Part shown: in pieces, positions 42,037 to 51,184 of the stretch
Numbering within the stretch: position 1 is the first letter of the stretch
Layout of the letters: each line of letters begins with the position of its first letter
DNA from: an uncultured Bacteroidales bacterium
GTDB lineage: Bacteria > Bacteroidota > Bacteroidia > Bacteroidales > P3
Direction of reading: 5' to 3'
Assembly: GCA_900316515.1 (NCBI GenBank)
Contig: ONDE01000013.1
Span: 1 to 64,000 of the forward strand
Length of the DNA stretch: 64,000 nt
Translations under genes and position numbers: made by a program
Notes under the pieces: model-generated
Database searches by the model: none
The model's input: the letters and a program-made list of their open reading frames with translations, nothing else
What the model was told of the DNA's origin: nothing

Positions 42037-43350
42037 GTGAGCGAAAAGGTATATATAGAATCGTATGGCTGTCAGATGAATTTCGCCGACAGCGAGGTGG
42101 TGGGGTCTATCCTCACAGGAGTTGGATATGTGCTGTGCGAGGCTGTCGAGGAGGCCGATTTCGTGCTTATCAACACTTGCGCCATACGCGACAATGCCGA
42201 GCAGAGGGTGCGCCACCGTGTGCGCGAACTGCGCGCCATGCAGAACCGCCACGCCAACTTGCGGGTGGGCATACTGGGTTGCATGGCCGAGAGGCTGCAG
42301 AGCCGCCTGATGGCCGAGGAAGACAATGTGAGTTTTGTATGCGGTCCCGATGCCTACCGCCGGCTGCCCGACCTGCTGCGCCAAGTGCGCGAAGGCCAGA
42401 AGGCCGCCGAGGTGGAGTTGAGCACCACCGAGACCTATGCCGACATAGAGCCTGTGCGACTGGCTTCGAACGGCATATCGGCCTATATAAGCATTATGCG
42501 CGGCTGCCAGAACTACTGCACCTACTGTGTGGTGCCCTACACCCGCGGCCGCGAGCGCAGCCGCGACCCGCAGACCATCGTTGCCGAGGCCCGCACACTC
42601 TTCGAACGCGGATACCGCGAGGTGACTTTGCTGGGACAGAACGTGAACAGTTATCGCTGCGGCGAGGTGGGCTTCCCAGAACTGATGGCTATGGTGGCCG
42701 AGCTGGATCCGCGCCTGCGGGTACGCTTCGCCACGTCGCATCCTAAGGACCTGAGCGACGAACTGCTGCAGGTGATGGCGCAGCACGAGAACATCTGCCG
42801 CTGCATACACCTGCCTGTGCAGAGCGGAAGCAACCGCATGCTCAAGGCCATGAACCGCAAGTACACTGTGGAGTGGTATCTGGACCGTGTGGAGGCTATT
42901 CGCCGTGCGATGCCCGACTGCTCGATTACGACAGACGTTATTGCCGGCTTCTGCGGCGAGACCGAGGAGGACCACCGGCAGACGCTGGAACTGTTCCGCA
43001 AGGTGAGATACGATTACGCCTATATGTTCAAATACTCGGAGCGCGAGGGCACCTATGCGCAGCGCCATTTGCCGGACGACATTGCCGACGAGGAGAAGAC
43101 GCGCCGACTGAATGAGATTATAGCCCTGCAGGGCGAGATAGCCCTGGAGAACAACCGCCAGGAGGTGGGCCGTGAGTACGAGGTGCTGGTGGAGGGCGAG
43201 AGCCATCGCTCGAAGGAGCGCCTCTTTGGCCGCAACAGCCAGAACAAGGTGCTGGTGTTCGACAAAGGCGACGCGGTTCCAGGCACTTACCGCCGCGTGA
43301 GGGTCGACGATTGTACAGCCGCCACGCTGCTGGGAACATTGGTGGGTTGA
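42037..43350 (+). CDS. miaB: tRNA-2-methylthio-N6-dimethylallyladenosine synthase MiaB
   Basis: MiaB is a radical-SAM methylthiotransferase acting on A37 of tRNAs. The 437-residue protein has the N-terminal cluster Cys in ESYGCQMNFADSE, INTCAIRDNAEQRV and ILGCMAERLQ, the radical SAM motif MRGCQNYCTYCVVPYTRGRE, and a C-terminal TRAM domain (YEVLVEGESHRSKERLFGRN). The DNAEQ and YxRGRExSR segments separate MiaB from RimO and MtaB. Start codon is GTG at 42037. It heads a set of five closely spaced plus-strand genes. Confidence 0.96.
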   Translation: MSEKVYIESYGCQMNFADSEVVGSILTGVGYVLCEAVEEADFVLINTCAIRDNAEQRVRHRVRELRAMQNRHANLRVGILGCMAERLQSRLMAEEDNVSFVCGPDAYRRLPDLLRQVREGQKAAEVELSTTETYADIEPVRLASNGISAYISIMRGCQNYCTYCVVPYTRGRERSRDPQTIVAEARTLFERGYREVTLLGQNVNSYRCGEVGFPELMAMVAELDPRLRVRFATSHPKDLSDELLQVMAQHENICRCIHLPVQSGSNRMLKAMNRKYTVEWYLDRVEAIRRAMPDCSITTDVIAGFCGETEEDHRQTLELFRKVRYDYAYMFKYSEREGTYAQRHLPDDIADEEKTRRLNEIIALQGEIALENNRQEVGREYEVLVEGESHRSKERLFGRNSQNKVLVFDKGDAVPGTYRRVRVDDCTAATLLGTLVG

Positions 43351-43372
43351 AAATGATAGTTAAAATTATTGA

Positions 43373-43750
43373 GTGGTGAGAAGTAATATATTCAAGATTG
43401 TGCTGCTTTCGGCGGTATTGCTGCTGGCAGGATGTGCGTCGACGTCGCCGCGCACGTTCGAACGCGTGGTGGCCGATGCCGAGCAGAACGGACAGCAGTA
43501 CAGCCGGGAGGACTGGGAGCGTGCCGACGAAAGCTTCGAGCACTTCTGCCAGCGTTACGACTACGCCCAACTGCAAAAGATGAGTGAGGAGGAGCAGCGC
43601 GAGGTGGGACGTCTGATGGCGCGCTACACCAAGGCCCGTGCCAAGTCGGCAATGAAGGACCTGGACGGCTTTATCAAGACCGGTGCCACGCTGCTGGAAG
43701 GGTTCCTCGAAGGACTGGGCCTGGAAGTGGAGGAGAGTGAGGAAAATTAA
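43373..43750 (+). CDS. Small lipoprotein (DUF6565-like?)
   Basis: The 125-residue protein has a lipobox (LLSAVLLLAGCAST) and a helical mature part (REDWERADESFEHFCQRYDY, then LMARYTKARAKSAMKDLDGF). This layout recalls small Bacteroidota lipoproteins annotated DUF6565, but I am not sure. Starts are GTG codons at 43373 or 43376; no ATG is available. It lies 22 bases after miaB and 23 bases before the PASTA gene, the junction carrying an AATTAAGAATTAATAA-type tract. Confidence 0.75.
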   Translation: MVRSNIFKIVLLSAVLLLAGCASTSPRTFERVVADAEQNGQQYSREDWERADESFEHFCQRYDYAQLQKMSEEEQREVGRLMARYTKARAKSAMKDLDGFIKTGATLLEGFLEGLGLEVEESEEN

Positions 43751-43773
43751 GAATTAATAATTAAGAGTTAATA
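43745..43773. repeat. AATTAAGAATTAATAATT tract before the PASTA gene
   Basis: A short degenerate tract of AATTAAGA/GTTAATAA units ending at the start codon. A related tract is embedded in tilS at 37706-37738. Confidence 0.7.
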
Positions 43774-44658
43774 ATGGCAAAAGAGAGTTTCTTCAAGCGT
43801 TTTCCTTGGGTGCTGCACCTGCTGCTTATGTTGGGTGTCTCGGTGGTCGTATTGGTGCTTGTGTTCACCTTCATCAAGATTTACGCCCGACAGGGACAAG
43901 AGTATGCATTGCCCGATGTGGTGGGCAAGAATATCGCCGAACTGCAGGCCGACAACCCTATAGAGCTCGACGTGGTGGTGATGGATTCCATCTTCCGCCC
44001 CGGACAGGAGGGTGGTCTCATACTTACGCAGGACCCCAAGGCCGGCACAATGGTGAAGAAAGGCCGCAAACTGTATATCACCATGACGGCCTACACCCCC
44101 GAGGATGCCGTACTGCCCGAACTGGCAGGACTCACGGTGCGCCAGGCTGTCAGCGAGTTGATGGCCGAGGGCCTCGAGGTGGGCACGCTGAAGTTTGTGG
44201 AGGACCCGTACAAGAACATCATCGTGGACCAGACATGCAAGGGCAAGACCGTATATGCCGGCCAGCAGATAGAGCGCGGCTCGGTGATAGACCTCGTTGT
44301 TGGTATCGGCGACAGCACAGGACAAAGCGTGGTGCCGTTTGCCATAGGCAAGACACGCGACAAGGTGCGGCGCGACATTGTGTCGGTGTCGCTGAACGTG
44401 GGTCGTGAGCATTTCAACGGCGTGAAACACCGCGAGACCGCTGTGGTCTTCCGTCAGGAACCAGACTATACGGGAGTGACCAAATACCCGTATGGCACTG
44501 AGGTGGAGCTGTGGTATATCGATGCCGACAAGACCGACGTGCAGAAGATGATTAGTGAGTTCAAGGTGGATTCAAGCAAGATAGAGGACCCGAATTTCAT
44601 CAATGACGGCCGTCCGACACCTGAAGAGATTGACGAAAACGATATGTGGTCGTGGTAG
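43774..44658 (+). CDS. PASTA-domain membrane protein
   Basis: The 294-residue protein has one N-terminal membrane anchor (LLLMLGVSVVVLVLVFTFI) and three extracytoplasmic PASTA domains: about 42-107 (starting LPDVVGKNIAELQA), 111-178 (LPELAGLTVRQAVSELMAEG) and 183-250 (VPFAIGKTRDKVRRDI). PASTA domains bind muropeptides or the cell wall, usually as the sensor of a Ser/Thr kinase or in penicillin-binding proteins; here there is no kinase or transpeptidase domain, as is common in Bacteroidota. The position before a T9SS cargo gene and rluD is a known Bacteroidota order. Confidence 0.93.
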   Translation: MAKESFFKRFPWVLHLLLMLGVSVVVLVLVFTFIKIYARQGQEYALPDVVGKNIAELQADNPIELDVVVMDSIFRPGQEGGLILTQDPKAGTMVKKGRKLYITMTAYTPEDAVLPELAGLTVRQAVSELMAEGLEVGTLKFVEDPYKNIIVDQTCKGKTVYAGQQIERGSVIDLVVGIGDSTGQSVVPFAIGKTRDKVRRDIVSVSLNVGREHFNGVKHRETAVVFRQEPDYTGVTKYPYGTEVELWYIDADKTDVQKMISEFKVDSSKIEDPNFINDGRPTPEEIDENDMWSW

Positions 44659-44675
44659 GGAAGGCTCATAGACTT

Positions 44676-46523
44676 ATGGTGAGTGCTGTGCTGGCGTTTT
44701 GTATGCTGGTGCCTGCTGTGGCACAGTGCCAGGAGGTGCTGTTGCCGGCTTCGTGGCAGGACCACAGCGCTCGCGCCAAGGCTGCCGCCACGGAGGTGAC
44801 GCTGCCTTTCTTCGACGACTTCTCGGATTACAGTGGAGCTCCGGCGGCAGACCGTTGGGCCGAAGGTGGAGCACTGGTGAATACAGGCTTCGGCAACAAG
44901 CCTCCAACGGTGGGCATGCTTACCCTCGATGCCTATGATGCTGACGGCCGGTTGTATCCGCAGGCCACAACAGCGCTGTTCCCGGCCGATACGGCTATGT
45001 CGTTGCCGATACGACTCGACTCGTTGACGTCGGACGACTCGGTGGTGCTGAGTTTCTACTACCTGCCAGGTGGCGGTAGTGGCAACCTATGGGAGCGGGT
45101 AGGCGACACCCCTGACAGACAGGACTCGTTGTTCCTTGACTTTTATGCCGCGGCCGACAGTCAGTGGCACACGGTGTGGTGCCGCGATGGGGTGAGCGAG
45201 GATACCTTGCTGGCACAGACAGGCCGCAGCTGGCAGTATGTGGCAGTGGCCATCAACGACAGCATGTACTTTGATTCGACCTTCCAATTCAGATTCCGCA
45301 ACTACTGTTCGCTGCAGGACAACGGTAAGCCCGGCATGGCCGGCGGCGGCGACCAGTGGAACATAGACTATGTGGTGGTGGACCGTGGACGCGATACAAC
45401 GGCGACGCCTGTGTTCCGCGATGTGGCTTTCGTGGAGCCGGCCCCATCGATGCTTGCGCACTACCAGGCTATGCCGGCGCGGCAGTATAAGGCGTCGGAG
45501 ATGGCCGATACCATCAGGATGACCATCACCAACCTTTACTCTTCGGTTATGGCTACGCAATATAAATATGCCGTGGTGGATGAGGATGGCGACACTTTGT
45601 ACCGCTATGACGGTGGCTATGAGAATGCCCCGGCATACCTGCCCAACGGTGTGTACCAAACCTCTGCAGCGCATGCCACGCCGGCAGTGGATTTTACCTT
45701 TGAGGCTGGCAACGCACCACGCGAATACACCATCGTGCATATGGTGCGCGAGGGTGTGGGGGGCGATGACCGGCAGCAGAACGACACGGTGCGTTTCACG
45801 CAGAAGTTTGGAAGTTATTACGCCTATGATGACGGCACCGCCGAGAATGGCTATGGCCTCACCTCGACGGCCAGCCGCATATACTTGGCGTGCCGCTTTG
45901 ACCTCAACGTCAGGGACACGCTGACGGCTGTGGAGATGATGGTCAACCGTACCCTGGGAGCGCAGAACGAGGCTATACAGTTTTACTTGACGGTATGGCA
46001 GGCCGACGAGGATGGCAGACCCGGCACGGTGCTCTACCATGACAGCGAACGGCGTCGTCCAGTGGCAGGGGACTTCGAGAATTATGAGTTAGAACACCCT
46101 GTGGCGTTGGAAGGTAGTGTGTTTGTCGGCTTTGAGCAGGTGGGCAACAACTATATAAACATCGGTTTTGACCGTAACACAAACAGCGCCGACCGCATAT
46201 ACTACCTTACATCGACCGAATGGCAGCAGAGCATACTGAGAGGTTCGCTGCTGTTGCGCCCGCGCTTTGGCGGCAGCAGTGCAGAGGCGGTGGAAGAGGC
46301 CGAGGAAGAGAGTCTGTCTGTATGGCCTAATCCGGCGTCGGAGACGGTGCACCTAGGAGTAGCTTGCCGCCAGTGGCAATTGTATGACTGCCGTGGAAGC
46401 GTCAGCCTGTGTGGCAGCGGCGACAGGATGGCTGTGGACGGTTTGCCGTCGGGTGTATACCTGTTGAAGGCTATTACGCCGACGGGCAATATTAAGATGA
46501 CAAAGATAATAGTTCAGCACTGA
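44676..46523 (+). CDS. Secreted protein with T9SS type A sorting domain
   Basis: The 615-residue protein has a signal peptide (VSAVLAFCMLVPAVAQC), a large beta-rich N-terminal domain (FFDDFSDYSGAPAADRWAEG, then WNIDYVVVDRG, a MAM/jellyroll-like pattern), a middle domain ending FVGFEQVGNNYINIGFDRN, an acidic linker (EAVEEAEEESL) and the T9SS sorting domain (SVWPNPASETVHLGV to the end, with GVYLLKA and KIIVQH). It is a substrate of the T9SS encoded downstream. Function of the mature part unknown. The reading frame opens at a GTG at 44646 inside the PASTA gene; the ATG at 44676 gives a normal signal peptide. The stop overlaps the rluD start. Confidence 0.9.
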   Translation: MVSAVLAFCMLVPAVAQCQEVLLPASWQDHSARAKAAATEVTLPFFDDFSDYSGAPAADRWAEGGALVNTGFGNKPPTVGMLTLDAYDADGRLYPQATTALFPADTAMSLPIRLDSLTSDDSVVLSFYYLPGGGSGNLWERVGDTPDRQDSLFLDFYAAADSQWHTVWCRDGVSEDTLLAQTGRSWQYVAVAINDSMYFDSTFQFRFRNYCSLQDNGKPGMAGGGDQWNIDYVVVDRGRDTTATPVFRDVAFVEPAPSMLAHYQAMPARQYKASEMADTIRMTITNLYSSVMATQYKYAVVDEDGDTLYRYDGGYENAPAYLPNGVYQTSAAHATPAVDFTFEAGNAPREYTIVHMVREGVGGDDRQQNDTVRFTQKFGSYYAYDDGTAENGYGLTSTASRIYLACRFDLNVRDTLTAVEMMVNRTLGAQNEAIQFYLTVWQADEDGRPGTVLYHDSERRRPVAGDFENYELEHPVALEGSVFVGFEQVGNNYINIGFDRNTNSADRIYYLTSTEWQQSILRGSLLLRPRFGGSSAEAVEEAEEESLSVWPNPASETVHLGVACRQWQLYDCRGSVSLCGSGDRMAVDGLPSGVYLLKAITPTGNIKMTKIIVQH

Positions 46524-47584
46524 TGGCCGACGAGGAATTGGAATTGGAAGAGCAGCAACAGGAGCTTTATGAGCACCATCGCATCACGGTGGATCGTGGT
46601 CAGGAAATGCTCAGGATAGACCGTTATCTGCAGATGAGGCTGGAGGGAGTGTCGCGCACCAAGGTGCAGGCTGCGGTGAAGGCAGGATGTGTCAGGGTGA
46701 ACGAGAAGGAGGTGAAGTCGAACTACCGCGTGAAGCCGCTGGATGTTATCACAGTGTTGCTGCCAGAGCCTCCGCATGAGTTCGAGTTGGTGCCGGAGAA
46801 GATTGACTTCCCGATAGTTTATGAGGACAACGACGTGCTTGTGGTTGACAAGCCTGCTGGTTTGGTGGTGCATCCCGGCGTGGGAAACTGGACTGGAACG
46901 TTGATGAACGGTCTGCTGTATTACTTTGGTGTCGACACCGCGGTGGAGACTCCAAAGAATGGCAGTTATCCATATTTGGTGCATCGCATAGACAAGGATA
47001 CCTCCGGGTTGCTGCTGGTGGCCAAAAACGAGGAGGCTCAGGTGGCCCTGGCACGCCAGTTCTTCTACCACACCATAGAGCGTAAGTATAATGCGTTGGT
47101 ATGGGGCGATTTTGACGTGGACAGCGGTACGATAGAGGGCAATCTTGGCCGTTCGCCCAAGGACAGAAGAGTTATGTGCGTGTATCCACACGAGGATGGC
47201 GTGCCCGAGGAAGAGCAGAAAGGCAAGCATGCCGTGACACATTGGAAGGTTCTGGAGCGGTTCGGATATGTCACGTTTGTGGAATGTGTGTTGGAAACCG
47301 GCCGTACGCACCAGATACGCGCCCACATGCAGCACATAGGACATCCACTATTCAGTGATGCATCGTATGGCGGCGATGCCATATTGAAAGGCACCACATT
47401 TAGTCGCTACCGCCAGTTTGTGGAGAACTGTTTTGAAGTGTGTCCCAGACAGGCGTTGCATGCCCGGGTGCTCGGTTTCGAGCACCCAGTTACAGGTAAA
47501 CACTTGCATTTCGAGAGTGCATTGCCTCCAGATATGGAACAGCTGCTAGAACGTTGGCGCAGTTATACCAACAATACAAAATAA
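46523..47584 (+). CDS. rluD: 23S rRNA pseudouridine synthase, RluD-like
   Basis: The 353-residue protein has an S4 domain (IDRYLQMRLEGVSRTKVQAA), the catalytic motif HRIDKDTSGLLLVAK with the active-site Asp, and KHAVTHWKVLERF and LETGRTHQIRAHMQHIGHPL. RluD makes pseudouridines in helix 69 of 23S rRNA. An acidic N-terminus (ADEELELEEQQQEL) precedes the S4 domain. The start overlaps the stop of the previous gene (TGATG). A perfect hairpin terminator starts at its stop codon. Confidence 0.93.
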   Translation: MADEELELEEQQQELYEHHRITVDRGQEMLRIDRYLQMRLEGVSRTKVQAAVKAGCVRVNEKEVKSNYRVKPLDVITVLLPEPPHEFELVPEKIDFPIVYEDNDVLVVDKPAGLVVHPGVGNWTGTLMNGLLYYFGVDTAVETPKNGSYPYLVHRIDKDTSGLLLVAKNEEAQVALARQFFYHTIERKYNALVWGDFDVDSGTIEGNLGRSPKDRRVMCVYPHEDGVPEEEQKGKHAVTHWKVLERFGYVTFVECVLETGRTHQIRAHMQHIGHPLFSDASYGGDAILKGTTFSRYRQFVENCFEVCPRQALHARVLGFEHPVTGKHLHFESALPPDMEQLLERWRSYTNNTK

Positions 47585-47612
47585 GGCCAGTTTGTAAACT
47601 GGCCTTATTTGA
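47583..47612. terminator. Bidirectional terminator between rluD and the gldN-like gene
   Basis: AAGGCCAGTTT (47583-47593) and AAACTGGCCTT (47596-47606) are perfect 11-base arms around GT, with A/T-rich flanks. It lies between convergent genes. Confidence 0.92.
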
Positions 47613-47625
47613 TTATTTAATCATC

Positions 47626-48480
47626 TTAGTATTCCCACATATCTTCTCCGATGTTGAAGACACGTTCCTCGATGGCTTCGGCTTCGAGTATGGCGTCGTG
47701 ACCGGTGAGGTAGGAGCTGATGGTGCGGTTGTAGCGGTTGCTTTCGCGGGTGATGAATGCGTTATAGAGTTGGTTGACGAACACGTAGTCCCATGATGGT
47801 TGTCCTACATCGTTGTTGCCATCGAAGTATGAACTGTTCCGTGCCAATACATTGCGTACAAAGGGATTTTGCATGGGTACCCAGAAGATTGCGGCGCGGC
47901 CCATGTAAATGTCGTCACCGGAAGCAATAGAGCGGTATATTTCCTTGATGGGTGCCAAAGCCATACGGCGGGAGTCCTGACGGGTATCTTGTTTACCGAT
48001 GAACCACACTTCGCGTAGAGCGTATTGTTTGATTTCGTAGCTTTCGAAATAATGAGGTCGGATGTAGGTTTGGTATAGTTCGTTGTCGTCTTCGTCGTAG
48101 CCTATTTCGAGGGTTATTGTATCGGCTTTGGTGTAACGCTTTATGAATAGTTCGGCGTCGAGTGGAATCTTGAGTTCGTCATCCTCGAAGATGGGAAGTT
48201 CGCCGGCCTCAAGGGCGTTCCACAGGATGAATGCAAGACTTATTTTGCCCGTGGGGTCTTCACGTTCGATGGGGAAATAGAAGTATTGGTTGAAGGCTTC
48301 GTTGAGGTCGATGGTCTTCCATAGTGTGGTAGACCATATTACGTCGGCTTCGCGCAGGAAAGGGTAGGGAATGGGCTTCTGCTGCGACTCCAACCCTGTA
48401 GGGTAGAAATCGTTGGCATTTTGAGCGTAGCAGGCTGCCGCCCAACAGCACAGTAATATTGTTAGCAGATGCCTCTTCAT
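47626..48480 (-). CDS. GldN/PorN-like protein, second copy
   Basis: The 284-residue secreted protein is a paralog of the GldN gene directly upstream: both have the segments IPYPFLREADVIWSTTLW (here) or IPYPFLRESDVVWKTTIW (upstream), NEAFNQYFYFPIERE, EVWFIGKQDTRQDSRR, WVPMQNPFVRNVLARN and the end EERVFNIGEDMWEY. GldN is a periplasmic part of the T9SS ring with GldK. In flavobacteria a second copy, GldO, is partly redundant with GldN. It is separated from gldN by 80 bases holding a perfect hairpin, so expression may be lower. Confidence 0.93.
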   Translation of the reverse strand: MKRHLLTILLCCWAAACYAQNANDFYPTGLESQQKPIPYPFLREADVIWSTTLWKTIDLNEAFNQYFYFPIEREDPTGKISLAFILWNALEAGELPIFEDDELKIPLDAELFIKRYTKADTITLEIGYDEDDNELYQTYIRPHYFESYEIKQYALREVWFIGKQDTRQDSRRMALAPIKEIYRSIASGDDIYMGRAAIFWVPMQNPFVRNVLARNSSYFDGNNDVGQPSWDYVFVNQLYNAFITRESNRYNRTISSYLTGHDAILEAEAIEERVFNIGEDMWEY

Positions 48481-48490
48481 CCGAAAGTAA

Positions 48491-48525
48491 AAGAAGAGTT
48501 AAGAGGCGTGCTCTTAACTCTTCTT
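48491..48525 (-). terminator. Perfect hairpin between gldN and the second gldN-like gene
   Basis: AAGAAGAGTTAAGAG and its exact reverse complement (48491-48505 and 48511-48525) surround a 5-base loop. On the minus strand TTTTACTTT follows, so partial termination or RNA protection inside the operon is likely. Confidence 0.8.
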
Positions 48526-48560
48526 ATTATGTTTACAATAGGTATAGCGTTGTTTGTAGA

Positions 48561-49457
48561 TTAGTACTCCCACATATCGCTCTCGATGTCGAAGATGCGC
48601 TCTTCAATCATCTGTGACTCATAGACGGCGTCTTGGCCTGTCAGGTAGTCAGTGATTTTGCGGTTGAACTTGTTCGATTCGCGAGTGATGTAACTCTCGA
48701 AGTAACGCTGGATGAAGATGTCGTCGTAGGAGCGTTCGGCAACTTCGTTGTTCTCCTCGTATGCATTGGCATTGACCAGCACTTTGCGCACGCTCAGGAA
48801 GTCCATAGGCACCCAGAACGACTCTACAGTCAGGTTCTCGCCGCTCTTGCTTGCACGCTCGAACATGAAGTTCATGCCGACGATGCGCACTTTCTGACGG
48901 GTGTCCTGCTTGTCGATGTACCAGAATTCCTTGAGGTTGAGTTTCTTTGCTGTGGTGTTCAAGAAACTGGGAATAATGGTGGTGTCTTTCATGACATACT
49001 CGCCATCCTCGTCCTCGACAGGCTGTCCATCTTCACCGATGACGTTTATCTGCTGGGTGTAGGGTGCACCGCTGAGGTTGAGGTAAGCTTTTGTCCACTC
49101 CTGAGGCACTTTCATATCGTCGTCCTCATAGACTTCAAAGTCGCCGTTGGCAGCAGCCTTGATGATGAGGTTGACGATGTTGATGCGGTTCTGGGTGTTG
49201 CCCTCTTCTTCGCGCTCAGTGGGGAAGTAGAGGTACTGGTTAAAGCTTTCGTTCATGTCGATACGACGCCAGATGGTGGTCTTCCACACTACATCGCTTT
49301 CACGCAGGAAAGGATAGGGGATGGCACTTTTGCCGACAACGATGCCACGCTGGTAGAAGTCGTTGGGGTTGCGGCCATCTTCAGCATCGATAATGCTCTG
49401 TGCCGTTACGGTAAAAGCAATCATTATTGCCAATACGCCAAACAAAACCTTTTTCAT
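48561..49457 (-). CDS. gldN: T9SS ring protein GldN/PorN
   Basis: The 298-residue protein has a signal peptide (LAIMIAFTVTAQ), IPYPFLRESDVVWKTTIWRR, NQYLYFPTEREEEG, EFWYIDKQDTRQKVRI, a WVPMDFLSVRKVLVNAN segment and the DMWEY end. GldN forms the periplasmic ring under the outer membrane with GldK. It starts 6 bases after gldM, the usual operon order. Confidence 0.95.
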   Translation of the reverse strand: MKKVLFGVLAIMIAFTVTAQSIIDAEDGRNPNDFYQRGIVVGKSAIPYPFLRESDVVWKTTIWRRIDMNESFNQYLYFPTEREEEGNTQNRINIVNLIIKAAANGDFEVYEDDDMKVPQEWTKAYLNLSGAPYTQQINVIGEDGQPVEDEDGEYVMKDTTIIPSFLNTTAKKLNLKEFWYIDKQDTRQKVRIVGMNFMFERASKSGENLTVESFWVPMDFLSVRKVLVNANAYEENNEVAERSYDDIFIQRYFESYITRESNKFNRKITDYLTGQDAVYESQMIEERIFDIESDMWEY

Positions 49458-49463
49458 ATAGTG

Positions 49464-51131
49464 TTAGTTTTTGAGTTTTACAATCCAGTCAATCTCCCTG
49501 GGTTTACCGTCGGGCATCAGCACCTTGGCAGTGACAACGATATTGTCGCCGCGCGAGGCTTTCTTGATGGCCGACTGGATGTCGGGAGTAAATTTGTTGC
49601 CCTGGTTGCCAACGAACTGGCGCGTGCCGACCGAAAGATCGAACGACAGCACCTTCATGGAGCCCTTAGGCACGCTGAACTCGAAGGCGGGATTCTTCTG
49701 AGCGATTACATAGATATCGCCAGAGGTGAAGTCCTTGCGAGCGGCGTTGGAGGAACCGGTCTTGTGGATACCTATCACGAGGTCGGGGTTCGGGATGTCT
49801 TTGACTTTGAATTTATAGGTTGCCACACGGGTAATCTTTCTGTCAATTTCGGCGTCGACAAAGACGTTGACGTTCTTGGCACCAGGGGTGGGTTTGATGA
49901 TGTAGTGACCTACACCATCGGGAGTGAGAGCGCCACCTTCAATAGAAGCTTTGAGGTTCTTGGTCTCAACGCCGGGTGCGGAAATGGTTATTGGATTCTC
50001 AAGACCAGCATAAACAACCTGCATCTTGTCGAGCATGACCGTTGCAGAAGGTTCTGCTACGGTATAGGTCTCGGTGATTTCCAGTTCAGTGTCGCCGTCA
50101 GGTCCTTTTACGATAGCCTTACCGGTAACTTTCTGTGTGCCGATGTTGTTGCACACCACCGTATAATGGGCCGAGCCGCTGTCGCTGCTATGAATCTCCT
50201 TGCCGCCCATGTTGAGGACGAAGTCCTGCTTCGAGTCGTAGGCACCGACATAGATATCGGTCTCGAAGGTGCCACCTTGCAGGATGTAGGTCGATTTCGG
50301 ACGCGAGATAAGGGCAATCTGGTCGAACGAGTGGTCACCCTTGCTAACCTGCTTGTAGAGCATGTTTACGGCGTCGAACTCGGTGTTCATGGTCTCTGCC
50401 TTCATGCGGATAAGTGTGATGAGACCGGCACCGGCAACAACTTCGTCGAAATTCTTTTCTTCCCAGGAGACCTCTTTTTTGTCCTTGTTGAGGAAGCGTT
50501 TCTCAACATCAAAGGGATAGTTCACCTTGGAAGAGTCTTCGCCCAGTATGCGTTTTACCTCTTCGCGATAGGCAATCACGCGTTCTTTCAGTACTTCGGC
50601 ATATTTTATGCCGCCCGTCGATGCGCCAGTCACGAAGAACTTGGGGGCTTCGTGGGTGTCGTCAAGGCCTTTTTCCATCCATGAGAAACCACCGATTTGA
50701 AGAGCAAGCTTCAAGCTATCGGGATTCATGGTGCCGTCGGGGTTCTTGATTTTTACCTTGCGTTTGGCTTTTGGGTTGGAGATATCGGTGATAATCTCGG
50801 CTTCGTCGCCAGAAATCTTGCCGATAAATTCATATTCCAGACTGTCGATATAGTTCTCCAGTTCTTTAGAGAGCTTCTTGACGCGCTGAGCTTTGTCATA
50901 GGCTTCCTGCACCTTTTCAGGACTGTTGTTCAAGGCGATATCGAAGTTGGTATAGGTGTCGTCCAGTTTGGTCTGGAGATTGATATTGGAGTTTGTCATT
51001 GCTGTACCCACAGAGCGGAAGCCTTCCACCACCTCAGCCGACACGTTAAGTGCCAACATGGCGGTGTACACGAGGTACATCATCGTAATCATCTTTTGTC
51101 TCGGGGTTTCCGGACAGTTTGTTGCACCCAT
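49464..51131 (-). CDS. gldM: T9SS motor protein GldM/PorM
   Basis: The 555-residue protein begins GATNCPETPRQKMITMMYLV with one membrane segment (MMYLVYTAMLALNVSAEVVE), the GldM signature, then a long periplasmic part with a helical bundle and three beta domains (for example PSATVMLDKMQVVYAGLENP and FKVKDIPNPDLVIGIH). GldM spans the periplasm and with GldL converts proton-motive force to rotation that drives type IX secretion. It is 53 bases after gldL. Confidence 0.97.
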   Translation of the reverse strand: MGATNCPETPRQKMITMMYLVYTAMLALNVSAEVVEGFRSVGTAMTNSNINLQTKLDDTYTNFDIALNNSPEKVQEAYDKAQRVKKLSKELENYIDSLEYEFIGKISGDEAEIITDISNPKAKRKVKIKNPDGTMNPDSLKLALQIGGFSWMEKGLDDTHEAPKFFVTGASTGGIKYAEVLKERVIAYREEVKRILGEDSSKVNYPFDVEKRFLNKDKKEVSWEEKNFDEVVAGAGLITLIRMKAETMNTEFDAVNMLYKQVSKGDHSFDQIALISRPKSTYILQGGTFETDIYVGAYDSKQDFVLNMGGKEIHSSDSGSAHYTVVCNNIGTQKVTGKAIVKGPDGDTELEITETYTVAEPSATVMLDKMQVVYAGLENPITISAPGVETKNLKASIEGGALTPDGVGHYIIKPTPGAKNVNVFVDAEIDRKITRVATYKFKVKDIPNPDLVIGIHKTGSSNAARKDFTSGDIYVIAQKNPAFEFSVPKGSMKVLSFDLSVGTRQFVGNQGNKFTPDIQSAIKKASRGDNIVVTAKVLMPDGKPREIDWIVKLKN

Positions 51132-51184
51132 AGTCTATTCCTTTCTTTTAGTTACACGTTGGTTTGGTTCTACGTGTTGTTGGA

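Noticed and set aside
48633..50684. 683-codon plus-strand reading frame
   Set aside because: It lies antisense to gldN and gldM; the minus-strand proteins are clear family members.
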